Positions 42,111-54,592 are shown, counted from the stretch's first letter. The stretch: DNA of 64,000 bases from Carettochelys insculpta (GCF_033958435.1 NC_134138.1:9498001-9562000), one strand, 5' to 3'. Numbers and translations: made by a program. Notes: generated from the letters alone by a model not told the origin.

Positions 42111-43334
42111 TTGATATACCTTGGAATCATGATTCTCAAATCTTTACTCCTTTAGACTCATGGTTCTTAACCTTCTCTACATCATGAGCTGTTTTGGAGC
42201 TCTTCCCTGAAGCTTTAGAGATTTTTCCCCCTCCCATTCCATTTAGCAATATGGGAAAGTCACCTGAATTCGTGACCTCTCCCACAGCTTGAGGACTCGT
42301 GAACTAAACCATATGGCTGTTTCATGATTCATCCTGACATCTCACTATGGCCTTGCACATGGCAGGTATTCATACTGTTTAGAAAAATAGTGCTGCCATT
42401 TAAGCCTAGGTTGCCAATGTCTTCACTAACACATGCTTTGCTTAGTTCATCTCTATGGAAGAACTCAAGCTAAGAGAGCATTTACCCACAGTCCCTTGTG
42501 TCAACCCTACTTCTTCACAATTAGCAATAGGGCCTCTTTTATAAATCTATGTTTCTGTCCTTCCAGTAGATGAATTTGGCAAGGAGCGGTTTCTGGCCCA
42601 TATGCCTGAGAGGCTTGTGAGAACATGAGCGTCTTCAGGGCAATTAATTCTTACATTTAAACAACCACAGTACAAGACATCAGCTTGTCCACTGCTCAGG
42701 TTTCTCACACTGATGCGTTGCATGTGGAAGAGCAAATGGAGAAAGAATGAGTTTTAGGTCAAGAGTGTTTGTATAAAATATATATCAACAGCCACCACAA
42801 AAAAATTACCCTTGTGAAACACTAAAAGACATGAAATGTGCATCCCATCATGTTCTCATCATCCTCTAGCCAGTTGTAACTATAGTAGAGACGTTGCTTT
42901 CTCAGAGAAAGACATGTAGGCCCATACTCTCTGCTGGTGACTTACATCAGTTTACACCAGAGAAGAATTTGGTCCCAGGAGCAAGGAATTTGTCCTGGCT
43001 TCATACTTAACACTGAGCTTGTTTCATGTTGTCTGAATGAAGAATGACCTGACGGGCTTGCTGAAACTTCCTGATTACAGACATTAGAAATGGAAAAGCC
43101 CTATTAGGTCATTTAATCTCTTCCAAGTTGGTGTACTTTCCAGTCCAATCTGCCTCCCTTAGACTTTCCTAAGGTGTCTATCTCCACGGAATCTAAGCAT
43201 TTATGGTGTCTTCTCCAGTACTTTGTACCATCAGATATTAATTGACTCAAGCAAGGAATCTGTCATTTCCCTTAACAGTCTATTCTACAGCCTAAGAGTC
43301 TGGGGGTTGTGCAAACCCCATTGATAATGATGAT
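42111..43334. other. No recognised feature
   Basis: No coding signal or named repeat recognised. Confidence 0.45.
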
Positions 43335-43720
43335 CATCCGTTGCCAAGTACGATCATCTTCCATGGGAGTTGTGGATCCTCAGATGTCTCATTAAACCAC
43401 AAGTTCTATTACAGCGTGTCCTCACTGTATGGCAGGAGGCCATTTGGCCATGACTGCAAGCCAGCCTCCCCTCCTGTGCCTCTTGCCCTCCTACACTTGT
43501 CAGCAGGCAAGTTCAAAATGCTAGGGAGCAGCTCTCCATTTTGAGCAATCCTGGGTGAGTGTCTCCCAGGTGTCAATATCTATGTTGCATTTCTTTAAGC
43601 TACCCTTCAGGAAGCCTTAATGATGCTGTTGTTGTCCTCCTACATTACGGTACCCTTCTTTGTTTCAGGAGGCAATGATCTGGTATCTAGACAATGTGAC
43701 TAACCTAACAGTGTTGCTGT
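43335..43720 (-). pseudogene. Third LINE lineage, C-terminal RT fragment
   Basis: Broken minus-strand codons read LKKCNIDIDTWETL, KRHRRGGWLAVMAKWPPAI and, upstream, SHIV.IPDHCLLKQ. They parallel the YKDVCKRDLREVDIELDNWE region of the LINE at 2826-4052 but are clearly a different family. No catalytic domain present. Confidence 0.5.
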
Positions 43721-44579
43721 TGGATTATCATTGTCTTAATGCTAGTGGTCTTTGCCTCTTCCAGAACACTAATGCTGGTGCATCTGTCTTCCCATTTGAA
43801 CCCCATTGAAAGTGATGGGAATTGTGGGTGTTCCACGCTTTCCAAGCATTGGCCCTCACACATCTCACTGAAAGAAAATTGTTCTGGCATTTATTTTAAA
43901 TTTTCATTTATTCACTTTCATCCTATCAGCCTCAGTGTTATCGTTCCCTCTTGAAGAATTCTTCTTCTTCCTTGATGTTTGTACATAATGAGCATGTGCT
44001 GAGCAAAGAAGGTTGTGTGTCCCATTAGCCACGCTATACTTCCTTAACTCCGTCACACATCAGCCCCTCCCACCCCGCATCATTTTAATTGCTCCTTCCT
44101 GTATTTCCCATTCCAATTTGTCTTAAGTGTTCCTGGTGTTGAGATTAGAGATGAGTGAATACTGAACCAAAAAATCTAAAGGGAAAAAATCTCTCTGCTT
44201 CAAACCAAAACAGCATTGTTTTGGATTGGGTTGTTTTGTTTTGTTTTGTTTTGTTTTGGATGGGGGGTGGATTTGGTCAATAAAAACAAAACAGTATTTG
44301 TTTCTATTGAATGAAACATGTTAAATGTCAGTCAGAATGAGGTTTTGTTTTGAAATGTCAGTTTGAAACAAAATGACCAAATGGGTCAACATTTTCTAAC
44401 TGAACCATTTCAACATTTCAAAAATGTGGTTACCAGGCTTCTTTTGTCACTCAGACAAAACTATTTGCTGAATTCAATCCGAATTCATGAATAATAGTGG
44501 TGCACCAAGAAATCCTTTTATCAGCTAGCTTACAATTGGCCAAAAATTTACAAAAAAAAAAGTTACCCAAAACTACACA
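43721..44579. other. No gene
   Basis: Apart from the pentanucleotide microsatellite nothing is recognised. Confidence 0.4.
44231..44260. repeat. (TTTTG)n microsatellite
   Basis: Five to six consecutive GTTTT units ahead of a G-rich run. Confidence 0.85.
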
Positions 44580-44582
44580 GAG

Positions 44583-44868
44583 GGTGTGTCTACACTACAC
44601 AAATAACTTCAATGTTTCTTACTTCCAAGGACAACTTCGAAGTAAGCACCTTTGAAGTTGAGTGTCTACACACACCTTACTTCAAAATTAAACTTCAGAG
44701 TAGGGCACTAGTCCATTCCCAGGAATGGAGTAAGGACTAAGAAGTTGGGCTCCCTTGAAGTTAACTTCAGAGTAAGGGAAAATGTGTGTAGACTGTTTGC
44801 TGGCTACTTCAATGTAGTGCTTAAATTCAAAGTTAACTTCCAAGTTAGTTCCTAGTGTAGATGCCCCG
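44583..44868. mobile_element. MITE with GAG duplication
   Basis: Ends GGTGTGTCTACACTA and (reverse complement) GGGGCATCTACACTA, with GAG at 44580-44582 and 44869-44871. Internal CTTCGAAGTAAG and AAGTTAACTTC motifs recur. Confidence 0.72.
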
Positions 44869-44871
44869 AGA

Positions 44872-46189
44872 GTGTTGTAGGTAGCATCTCACTGGGACTG
44901 TCTCCTACTCAACCAGTGCTCTGAGATAGTCATTTAGATGGCAACCGCACTCATGTGCATTTTGCATGTTCAATGATCCATTAAATCCTGCCCTACCTAT
45001 GTATCAATATCAAACATCCTGGTGTGAGTGAAAAGAGGTCTTTGTGAGCTAGCTCAACATGTTTATTTTTATATATCCATGATTCCATCTGAGACTGACA
45101 CGCTTTGTAAATCTACTAGACACTTGGAGCTGTATTTTCAGAAAAGGAAGCCCAAGGTGAAATACCTGCCCCTTGTATGATTACCTATAGGCACAGGAGT
45201 TCTCAAGAAAAAAAGAGATGTCTGTATATATAAATAATTAGGTCATAGATAACATGGCAGGAGATGGCCCTCCATATATGTAGGCTAACTCATTAATTTT
45301 ACAAGATGTATAAAACATATCACTGTGGTGCCCTGCAAAGAACTTTCTGAATATACCTCTTCAAATGAAACTCTCAACACCCACTATAAGGGCATGTGTT
45401 AAAACCTGGTGATGTTCAGGTACATACACTCATCTCAGCATACCTGTGCAAACCTCAGAATTACCGGCGTATGTGGCAAATATATGTCCAGAAAAAGCCT
45501 GTCAAAGAGGCTTCTCGTCTGAGTTCCATATGGTCCACCTGCATTTGATCTTTGTTAAAGAGGTCAGGTGCTCTATGAACATGAGTTATACAACCATTGT
45601 TCCAGTTCACGTTCAAAATCTGACACCTCCCACCCAGTTTCAGACCTTGTGTTCTCAGATCCAGCTGGGCTGCTGCTACACCACTAAGTGAGAGCTTCAT
45701 GGAGATCTTAAAGCCAATTTCAAACATCTCAGGTTGTATTTTTAGAATAACACATCTTGAGAGTCAACTGGGATTTACTACTAGAATTTCTCATTAACAC
45801 TCCTGCACTTTATCCAGGCAAAAGAGCACATGGGGTGGTGACAGCGTGCGTTGACAAGGAACATACAGTCACCAAGTAGAAAAAATGATTATCCGCTGTA
45901 GACCAGAGGCTCAATTCACCTCTTACTTTGGGCCTGACTGCACTCAAGGAAGTTTTTACACTGATCTTTGCACTGGTTCTAATTCCATTGACTCAGATGG
46001 AGTTGCCATGCCTTTGGGATATTTTTGCAAGAAACAGAGGGAGTGTGGTGCCCGCAAAAGGCCCCAGATTGACAGCCACCGCAGACAGCCGATGCAGCAG
46101 TGGGAGGTGGTCATTGTGTGAGTTTAGGAAGCATGAGAGACCTGGTGATGAGAAGTACTGCATCATTCTTAGCACCACAACCACCAGAG
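44872..46189. other. No recognised feature
   Basis: No gene or named repeat recognised. Confidence 0.45.
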
Positions 46190-46255
46190 GCCAGCTCTTG
46201 ACTGCAATGATATCTACTATCAACTTACCTGCCTAGTGTAGACCAAGCCTAAGGC
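46190..46255. mobile_element. MITE end fragment
   Basis: CTATCAACTTACCTGCCTAG followed by TGTAGACCAAGCCTAAGG matches the right end of 47268-47506. Confidence 0.45.
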
Positions 46256-47267
46256 TCGATGTAGCTCTTTGGCCAGTTGAATCACAGACTTTGACTGAGA
46301 TGCGGCTGTGTGCTGGGGCACTGGAGGAGAGGGGAAGAAGGGATGAAGGTAGAAATCTGGGAATGAAATAAAATAAAACTGTTATTCTTCTTGCTGAAAC
46401 CTGATGTACTGTATTAATGAAATTAAATTAGGCAAGTTAGAATTAAAACTACACATTTATTCTAGGCTGCCAGGGTGTACTGGGTGAGATGAAAAGGGAA
46501 GAAGATGGAATATTACAAATTAGACAATTAAGAGTAGCCAGCAGAAGAAGAAATTGTATAAATTACAGCCCTAAAATAAAATGGGACTGGAGGCAAAGGG
46601 AGTGGAGCCAAGGAGGACTACAGCCATCTGAGCTGGAGAGTGTGAGGGAGGAGGGGAGAAGAGAAGTTAAGGAGAAGAATTAATTGGGAGAAATCCCATT
46701 CTTATTACTTGTAAAATGCAACAGAGAGGAAAGAGTGTGAAGGAAACCAAGGAAGCTAAGGAGTGCAGGGGTAGCGACAGCAAAGGAGGTCTGCATAAAG
46801 TCCGAGCTGGGCAGGGATTGAAATAGCTAAGGAGACTCCATGTTACCCTTTGCAAGAGCTCTGCAAGAGCTCTGTGTGCAGCAGCTGTGCCTGAGCCACT
46901 GGATGGGAAGTGGGAGCAGCGTGCGAGCATTTTGGCTGGAAAGGTCTGCTCTCACAATGGTGTCCAGGGAAAATAATGCCCTCCGCTGGGTTTGGACATG
47001 AGATGGGGGACAAGGTAGCCAGCAAATTTCAACACCCGCATGTCCCCTCTCTGTGACGCCTCTCCGGAATGAACACTGGCAGTGTGAGTAAAAGTTTGTA
47101 GGATCAAGCCCTGTTGCTCCCCATTGCCTGGCATGGAGAGCAGATGAAATCCAGGCAACTGCAAGGAGAGGCCCTTGGGAAGCCAACCTGCTCACACACA
47201 GGCCTGGGGTCTAAAGGAACAGACAATCTTTCCAGGGTGCCCAAGGCTAGGCCCTGACATCCAGAGT
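46256..47267. other. No recognised feature
   Basis: Purine-rich patches near 46560-46680; no gene or named repeat. Confidence 0.45.
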
Positions 47268-47506
47268 TAAGACTCAGCTATACTACAAGGAAGATCGACC
47301 CATTCAATTTTGCGTGTCTGGTAGAGAAGCATGAAATCGACCTATCAGCTGACTCCTGTGTTCCTCATTATCCCATCAACCTCCCTTTGTGTGGACAGCC
47401 AGGTAAATCCATTGCAGATAAGTTGATTCTAGCTATGCAATTGCTATAGCGAGAACTGTGTATCTGCAATCGACTTACCTGCCTAGTCTGGACCAAACCT
47501 TAGAAT
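47268..47506. mobile_element. MITE
   Basis: The left TTAAGACTCAGCTATACTAC faces the right GTCTGGACCAAACCTTAG. The interior, with ATCGACC and GCAATCGACTTACCTGCC blocks, is shared with 52037-52318. Target duplication not resolved. Confidence 0.55.
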
Positions 47507-48874
47507 GTGATTTTCAAGACTGTTCAGCAGTCACAGACAGAAGCCCCACGGCCTCTGAATGACAGGAACCTGATCTCAGAGGCACTGTGCTCCTCCAGCT
47601 CCCAATAGCATCCTTGAGAACCAAAGACTTCAGCACCTGCAGACAAGTGCCTGTAGGCATGGGGGTATTTTATTCTAGAGACCAGTTTTCCTTTAAGAGG
47701 GAAAAGAGGTTGTTCCACAGGAATCTATTAAACTGCCCCTACAAACAGCCCGATGCCGTCAATTAACACTCTTCTGCAAGGTGCCTGAGATGTCTCCTGA
47801 GCACCTGCTTTGCATCATTCAACCTCCAGCTGCTTCCAGGACAGAGGTGGAACGGAGAGAGAGGTGGCATTAGAATTTTGCAGTCAGCAGATTTCTGCTC
47901 TGGGGCAGAAGCTAAATTAACTGCTGATGTAGCAAGTTGGAAGAGATGGAGGGACAGTTTTTCTTTGCCATTTGGCTTGGATTTTGGGCTGGGCCGAAAC
48001 CCACAGAACAGTGTAAGCCAGCAGGGTACAGCCACTGTACCTTCATGCCAAGCAAGATGCAAAATGGATCCTTTGGTGAACTATGTCCAATGCAGAAACC
48101 ACACAAAAAAAACCCACCCCCAAATGATAAGGGAAAAATGTGGACTAGTCCTGAAAGTATGCAGGAACCTATCCCCACATTGCTTTCAACCGGCTCCTTC
48201 CATTTAACCTCCAAGAAGGCTGCTTAGCACACTCAGAGGTTTACCTAGGGCTGTGATGATTTATACCTTAAAGACCCACCTGTTGGAACCCGTTAACATG
48301 TTCCCACAAACAATACTCAGCCAGCCGACAGGGGCTGCTGTGAGGGTTAGTTAATGCTCAAAAAGCCTCTTTAGCTCCTCAGTGGTAAGAGCTGGTTTGG
48401 ACAGGCAGTGCAATATTATTAATAGCAGCAGAGAGATCAGTGTATTGATCCAAGTTGCTTACTGTCATTGCCAAGGGGCAAGCCCCAGCTCTACTCACAG
48501 GACTTTTCAGTTCTGTAGGCAGGATTCACTAAGCTGGCCGGCGTTCGGCAGCAAAGAAAAAAATGGGATGGTTAGTTGGTTGCCTTTGGAACTCTTTTCT
48601 CACCAGCCCTTTCATTTTCCAAAGAAATAATACACTTCCACCCACCCGCAATCTCCCAAGGCAATTACAGCTGGCCAACGCAGCAAAGAGAGGCGGGAGA
48701 AATGGGGGGATTTCCTAAATAAGTCAATTCAATAAAGCCTGGAGCAGCCAGGCCTAGACACAGGGAGGTGGAGTGGACTTGGCACTGTAACACAAGAACT
48801 CCTAGGGCCTGATCCTGCATGCTAGTGTGACTCCACTGTGACTCCACTGGGCCAGATTCTCTGCAAGGGAGGAA
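47507..48874. other. No recognised feature
   Basis: No gene or named repeat recognised. Confidence 0.45.
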
Positions 48875-48933
48875 GATGCTGGTTCAGTGGTAGAATTCTC
48901 ACCTGCCATGTTCGATTCATGGCCAGTAGCGTA
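48875..48933 (+). pseudogene. tRNA-Gly-like fragment
   Basis: GGTTCAGTGGTAGAATTCTC (D-arm and box A of tRNA-Gly) is followed by ACCTGCCATG, then TTCGATTCATGGCCAGTAGC (T-arm and acceptor). About a dozen bases, the anticodon-stem 3' side and variable loop, are missing, so it cannot be a working tRNA. Confidence 0.65.
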
Positions 48934-48944
48934 CCTCCTCAGGG

Positions 48945-49137
48945 GAAGGGATAGCTCGGTGATTAGAGCATTGGCCTGCTGAACCCAGTGCTGTGAGTTG
49001 AACACTTAAGGGGGCCACTTAGGAATCTGAGGCAAATAGATTAAAAAATATGTTCCAGGGATGGTGATAGACCCTGATGTGAGGGCAGGCAAATGGACTT
49101 CATGACCTCCGAAGGTTTCTTCTAGCTCTGTGAAGTA
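48945..49137 (+). mobile_element. Turtle-type tRNA-derived SINE
   Basis: GGATAGCTCGGTGATTAGAG (box A) and GCTGTGAGTTGAACACTTAA (box B, one or two changes) form a tRNA-derived head. A body GGGGGCCACTTAGGAATCTG follows. The tail GATGTGAGGGCAGGCAAATG and CATGACCTCCGAAGGTTTCT parallels the CR1 3' end at 29760-29830. This is the layout of the known tortoise Pol III SINE. Confidence 0.78.
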
Positions 49138-50466
49138 GATAGGTCTTCTCAGTGCCCCTGTATCTTCTTAATTTCCCAGTCCTGACCCCCTAACCTAACC
49201 TGCTCCAGTTGGCAATAGCCAGAAAAGATTTGCCCATTAGAGGGAGACAGCTAGAGTGTAACAGGTCCCCCCCACAAGGGGTAAAATGGATGCCTACATA
49301 GGAGGTGACTGTGACCCTTCAGTCACCTCAGCAGTAAGCAAACAAGCAGGCCAAGGCTTAGAGACGTTCCACTATCAGAAGGCAGGATCATTTCTAGCCC
49401 TACATGCGTGTTGGGGCCTGAACTCTGATCATCGGTCCCCACTGCTGCAAACGCCCCTCTACCCACCGCTGACCAGGCTGGGGTGTAACTGAGAACTCCA
49501 CATGGAACCCACCCACCATGCAATGAGGAAGCAGCCAAAATCTGCCAAGGCTGGTGAGATCTCCGGAGCCCTTCCCCACACTTGCCCCTGAAGCAGAGGC
49601 AAGTTCTTCCGCAATTCTGGGAAAGAGTCCTAGAGTCCCAGGCGTTGTGCCCCAGACAGGTAGGCTTGGGAAGAACCAGTGAGAAACCTGTAAGGTACCC
49701 AGGGGTCACTGGAGGGATGTTCACACTTGGGCCAGGTGACACAGGTGCCAATCCAGGGCTGTCCTTAGGCATACACAGAGTATGCCACTGTGTGGGCACC
49801 ACCACACTGGGGACAGATTAAGGGGTGCCCTGTACAGTGCATGACTCATGCAGACCCAGCCCCTGCTCCTCCTCTTGGCCCACGCAGCCCATTTCCCCCA
49901 CCCCACCAACTCTGCCTTCCACGCCCAGTCCCCTGGCCCTCATTCTGCCTCAACCACCAGTGGCCCAATCTCCCAGCCTCTCCTCTGTCTTCTACCCCAA
50001 GTGGCCCAACACACCAGCCCTCCTGCCCCTGCTGTGCCTCCCGGCCCTAGCAGCCAAATTCCCCAGCTCCCACCCCTGCTGTGCTGCCCAGCTCTGGCAG
50101 CCCAAGTCACCCAGACTGCACAACTCCGCCTTCTACCTCTTCCCCGCACCCCGCCCCACTCCTGCCCCCACAGACCTGAGCACAGCCTCTTCCTGCAGAA
50201 TTGCTGCCTCACTCCCCAGTAGGGGCTGGAGGTGGTTCAGGTTCTCAGGCTGCCTAAGGCACCAGAATTCATAAGGACAAACCTGTGCCAACCACCTAGG
50301 TAACCCATGCAGTGAGCCACACCCTCAGGGTGAGGACTGTCTTACCATGTCAGCAAAGCACCTGGCAGAACACAGCCCCTCTTTGTGCTGGGGCTCCAAG
50401 GGCTTCCACAGTATAAATAAATACCTCTAATTTTATACAGTCCCTCCCCTGGCCTCTAGATATTTA
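49138..50466. other. No gene; pyrimidine-rich segment
   Basis: Strong C-rich strand bias around 49850-50180 produces overlapping proline-rich frames with no domains. Confidence 0.5.
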
Positions 50467-50765
50467 CAGGCGGAACCTCTCTCATCTGGCAACGTCTGTA
50501 GTCCAGCATGATTTTAGTTAGCCAGATGTCCACTTATCATGGGTGTGGCCAAGTTTCCGTAAAGTTTGTTTCCAGTCACCAGTCCTGGCTCTCAGTGCTC
50601 TGAGCTGATCTTTGGCTGTAATTTACCCCTCAATGTCTTCTCAGAGCCCAATAAGCAGTGGAAGCTTTGGTAATGCTGCTAAACAACATTGCTCTTCTGT
50701 GTTCAGCCTATTCTCTTGTTCAGCATCAGTCAGGTCCCAAGGGTGCCAGACTAAAGAGATCCAGC
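50467..50765 (-). mobile_element. CAGGTTGAACCTC-family element, copy C
   Basis: CAGGCGGAACCTCTCTCATC at the left. Interior AAGTTTGTTTCCAGTCACCA, right part GGTCCCAAGGGTGCCAGACT, in the same orientation as copy B. Confidence 0.7.
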
Positions 50766-51683
50766 CAGTACAAAGCTTAACCCTGCCAAAAGCAAAGGGT
50801 GGGGAAATGCTAATGCTGGAGGAAGAGCAATAAGAACTCAGAACATCAAATTGACTTTTCTGATTTACTGCAGTTAATTACCGTTCCGTATGCGTGATCA
50901 GTCTCATGCCGGGAGAAAGCAGCTTGGGTGGAGCAGTGCTTGTCTAGCCAACTCCCCTGTGCCTAGATCCAGATTTGAACAGTCCAGTGTAGCCAGAAGG
51001 ATGGACAAGAAAGATGGATGGACATATCCAAACAGAGGCACCTGGAACTGGATTTTTTGTGCAGCTTTAAGCCAGCTTGAAATCTGTGCGTTTCCTATTT
51101 AATTTGTGATGGAAACAGTTCTGTATTTTAGAAGAGAGGGTAACACATGACGCTGTACGACTGAAGGGCATAAAAGAACTGCAGAAAGCAAACTGAAATT
51201 ATTCGTGTAACTAGATTAAAAGTATTACTCGTTCCATGATCTAAATCTGAATGGTTGGATGGAGCTGGGGGAAGTAAACTAACAGCATTTGGAATTGATT
51301 TTCAAAGAATGCTAAAAATTATTGCCGGTAAATTTACAAGCACTGTACATCACACTCACTGCTGTCATAGTTGTACCTGAAATACCAAATTCCAGGATGA
51401 ATTGGGTTGTGCTAAAACTAACTCTTGCTGATGGTGGCAAGTTGTTAATTAAATGACACTTTTTTGCACTATTCAGTTTGACAGTCTCTGGAAAGATAAG
51501 CTGAAGTTCTCCACTTCTGAAATAACTAGGGCAAGGTATTCAAGTGCACGAGGCATTTTACTGTCTCATGATGGGGAAGAAATATGCCTGTAGTTTTATC
51601 TCCTTGGGCTGGGAGCTCATCAAATTTCCATACTAATGCTAAGCACACAGCTGGGCCTGGTTAGGGTTTAGATGAGTAACTTA
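50766..51683. other. No recognised feature
   Basis: No gene or named repeat recognised. Confidence 0.45.
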
Positions 51684-51885
51684 GGGTCTGTCTACACAGC
51701 AAAATTGTTTGGAATAACATCCGCTATTCCAAAATAGCTTTGCAAGTGTCTAAACAATACAATTGCTATTTCGAAATAATTTCAAAATGTTGGACAGCTT
51801 ATTTCAAATTTGATAAACCTCGTTCTACAAGGAATAGTGTCCGTTTCGAAATGGGTATTTTGGAATAGGGGCTCTGTACACAGGC
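51684..51885. mobile_element. MITE, left end clear
   Basis: GGGTCTGTCTACACAGCAAA starts it, followed by GGAATAACATCCGCTATTCC and TTTCGAAATGGGTATTTTGG. The right end, near GGGGCTCTGTACACA, is degraded. Confidence 0.5.
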
Positions 51886-52000
51886 TGCGTTCACACTGCG
51901 TTCCCCTTTTGGAGGAAGAATGCAAATGAGGGTGATTGAAAATGCTAATGAAGCGCTGATTTACAAACCTAATGTCTCATTTGCATAATCTTGCACAAAC
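51886..52000. mobile_element. Truncated MITE end
   Basis: GGCTGCGTTCACACTGCGTT then ATGCAAATGAGGGTGATTGA and CTCATTTGCATAATCTTGC resemble half of the palindrome at 16847-17227. The matching other half is missing. Confidence 0.45.
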
Positions 52001-52036
52001 TCTAGATCAGGGAGCATTTCCCTGCCCACAGCCTCA

Positions 52037-52318
52037 GGGTACATCAAGACTATGGTCAGAGTCTACCTTCTGGAGTTCGATTTTGCACACCTGGGTAGAG
52101 ATGCACAAATTTGAACACTCTGTAGTCAGCAGTTGACTCCTATACTCCTCAATACTGCAAGGAGTGAGGGAGGTTGACCAGAGATTTTCTCCCATTGACC
52201 TTTCGCTGTGAAGGTGGCCAGATAAATCAATGGCAGATAAGTCAATTCCAGCTACGCAATTGCTGTAGTTAGCATTGGGTATCTACAATCAACTTACCTG
52301 CCTCATGTAGACCTGCCC
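52037..52318. mobile_element. MITE with TCA duplication
   Basis: Ends GGGTACATCAAGACTATGG and (reverse complement) GGGCAGGTCTACATGAGG, flanked by TCA at 52034-52036 and 52319-52321. Confidence 0.7.
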
Positions 52319-52321
52319 TCA

Positions 52322-53233
52322 GTCTCACCAAAAAACCTGCCCTAGTGAAAGTTTGCTCTAATCCAAACAAAATGAGGGCACAAGTCCTTCTGGCTTTGGA
52401 GCTGTGACACAATCAAAACTATACAGATGGGTGTATGCTGGGGGGAATTCAAACCTTCTCCATCCTGATATTCCAAGGAGTTTGGATTCAATGTCCACAT
52501 TGACTAGTGTCTACATCCACAGATGTTTTCTGGCCAATAGCTGCAGATCTCTGTTGCTTGGCTCAAAGGGGCCTCTTCAGTGGCTGTTGCGTCCCCCACT
52601 TGGAGGCAAAGGTTGGGGGGGCCCTTTGTCATGCACAGAGCAACATGCCACATTTCACTACATCATAATCATTCAACACCCCTAGTTCTGTCATTGCAAG
52701 AACCCATAAGTACCCCTGAGCCCCCATAGCAAAGAGGTAACATGCCAGCTTGAAAAGGCCTGAACTTATATAATTTTCTTTCAGTAGCTTTCCTTCCCTC
52801 AGCCATCCAGGCCGAACATGGTCAACGGGAGAAGAAAGCTTACTTGTGGGGAGTTGGACTAGGGAAAAAGCAATGGGGATGAAAAGTCTAGCGTTCACTT
52901 AGCCTTAGGCCCTTGTACAGTGCAAATGTAAGGGCTAAACAGGACTAAAATATATCTGAGGAGAAATGTTTTCAGCGCATCTCCAGACTTGTGACCTGTC
53001 TCATGTCATAATTCCCTCTAGACCAACAAGAGTCCCTGTCATGTTTCACTGTCAGCCAGACGGCAGCCATCGGACACTTATATCACCAAGGAGGCTTGGG
53101 TGGGTTAGATTCCAGTGTTGGATTATGTAGGGAAGTGTTTCTTAACCAGGGGACAACCTAGATTCAATTTGGACACAATCTCAGAGAAAGGGCGCCACAC
53201 TAGCATTCTGTGATAATGAGGATAAATGCACAA
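52322..53233. other. No recognised feature
   Basis: No gene or named repeat recognised. Confidence 0.45.
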
Positions 53234-53720
53234 ATACAGGATGAAACTCTGAAATCTGGCACTCTCTCATCTGGCAACATCCATTGTCCAGCAGGACCAG
53301 AAAGTCCTATGGCCGGAAGGAGGAGGGGCCAACCAGAGCAGTGGCAGAAGCCCAGGGCAGGGCAGCCACAACTGGTCTGGCAGCAAGCGGGGGACCAGCA
53401 GCCGCCCGGGAGCCCAGGCTGGTAAGCTGGCGACCCAGGCTCACAGCGGCTCATTCCTGGGGCTGTGGGGGAAGCTGCAATTCTGGGCAGCCATGGCTGG
53501 GGCTGGGGACAGAGCTGCAGCCCAGGAAAGCTGTGGCTGGAGAGGGGAGCTGGCAGCTCAGAAGCCTGGGCAGTGGAATCGTGAAGCCACAGGCAATAGC
53601 AAGGAGGGGAGCCCAGGAGCAGGGGCTGAAGCCCAGCAGGGTGGTAGAAATGACTACCCCTGGTCTGGCTAAAGGAGCACTCATGTCCCAAGGGTGCCAG
53701 ACCAGGGAGGCTGACCCAGT
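53234..53720 (-). mobile_element. CAGGTTGAACCTC-family element, copy D, different interior
   Basis: Terminal blocks TCTCATCTGGCAACATCCAT and GTCCCAAGGGTGCCAGACCA match copy C. The interior is instead GC-rich (GGGCAGGGCAGCC, GGGGCTGGGGACAGAGCTGC) and unlike the other copies. Confidence 0.6.
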
Positions 53721-53754
53721 AGTAAAAAAGGAGTTGCTCTGTATTTATGGATTC

Positions 53755-53870
53755 ACCATCACAACAGCCTCTAAGATAGGGAAGTACTATCTGCATTTAA
53801 CAGAGGGGAACTGAGGCAGAGCACAGTTAAGAGGCTTGTTCACAGTCACCCTAAGTGCTTGAGTAAAGCT
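53755..53870 (+). repeat. MIR/CORE-SINE-like fragment
   Basis: GGAAGTACTATCTGCATTTA, CAGAGGGGAACTGAGGCAGA and GTTAAGAGGCTTGTTCACAG closely follow the MIR 3' region. Confidence 0.6.
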
Positions 53871-54592
53871 GCAGTCAACCATAACAGTCTGAAGCCCTAT
53901 CTCCCCTCTTTAACCAGAAGGGCTAGGCTGATCCCCACTTTTGTTATATGTGACCTACAACTATCTACTGACTTGGGAGTGGCCAGGCAAAATGTCAACA
54001 ACGACAAAAGTCTTGGAACTTTTTCAATAAAAGAAACCTGCTGAGTCAAATTTTTGTAAAGTGGAAACACAGTTTAATCATTTTCTACAGGAACGGGGTA
54101 TCATTAGAGAGCCAGTGAGCATGTAACAACATGAATTTATTAAGCAAACCCCTACAAAAATGACTGTCTGCAGCACAAAATGATTGAATATCATTAACAA
54201 GTGGGAATCCAAGGGTGAGACCCCAGTGGGCCATTCACATGGGAAAGCTTAATTGGATGAAATATTACCAGGCCATGAAATCCCATTTGCCAGTTTTTCT
54301 GATGCAGGCAAGCTCTATCTGGGTTCCTTCAATATGCCCTCAGAAGCTATGGAAATGAGAAGATCAGGAATGATGTAAGTCCTTGGAACAACCTTTTCTA
54401 CATAGAGGAAGGAGATTTTTGAGCATAATTAAAACTGCAGCAAAGATTGTCCCACTCATGTGAATGCTCCCTTGCAATAACCAATTAATGCTTACTTTTT
54501 CCAGCATTTTTCAATGAATCCAGTGCAGGTGAAGCAGGCTTGACTGATGGATCAGAAATCTGACATCCCTCTGTCAAGTCCCAGAAAAAGTA
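53871..54592. other. No recognised feature
   Basis: No gene or named repeat recognised. Confidence 0.4.

Noticed and set aside
48875..48933. Functional tRNA-Gly gene
   Set aside because: Anticodon stem is incomplete.
49825..50274. Long proline-rich frames
   Set aside because: Strand composition bias (C-rich) opens all frames; no family features.
53200..53796. Frames in copy D of the inverted-repeat family
   Set aside because: Fall within a GC-rich non-coding element and overlap on both strands.
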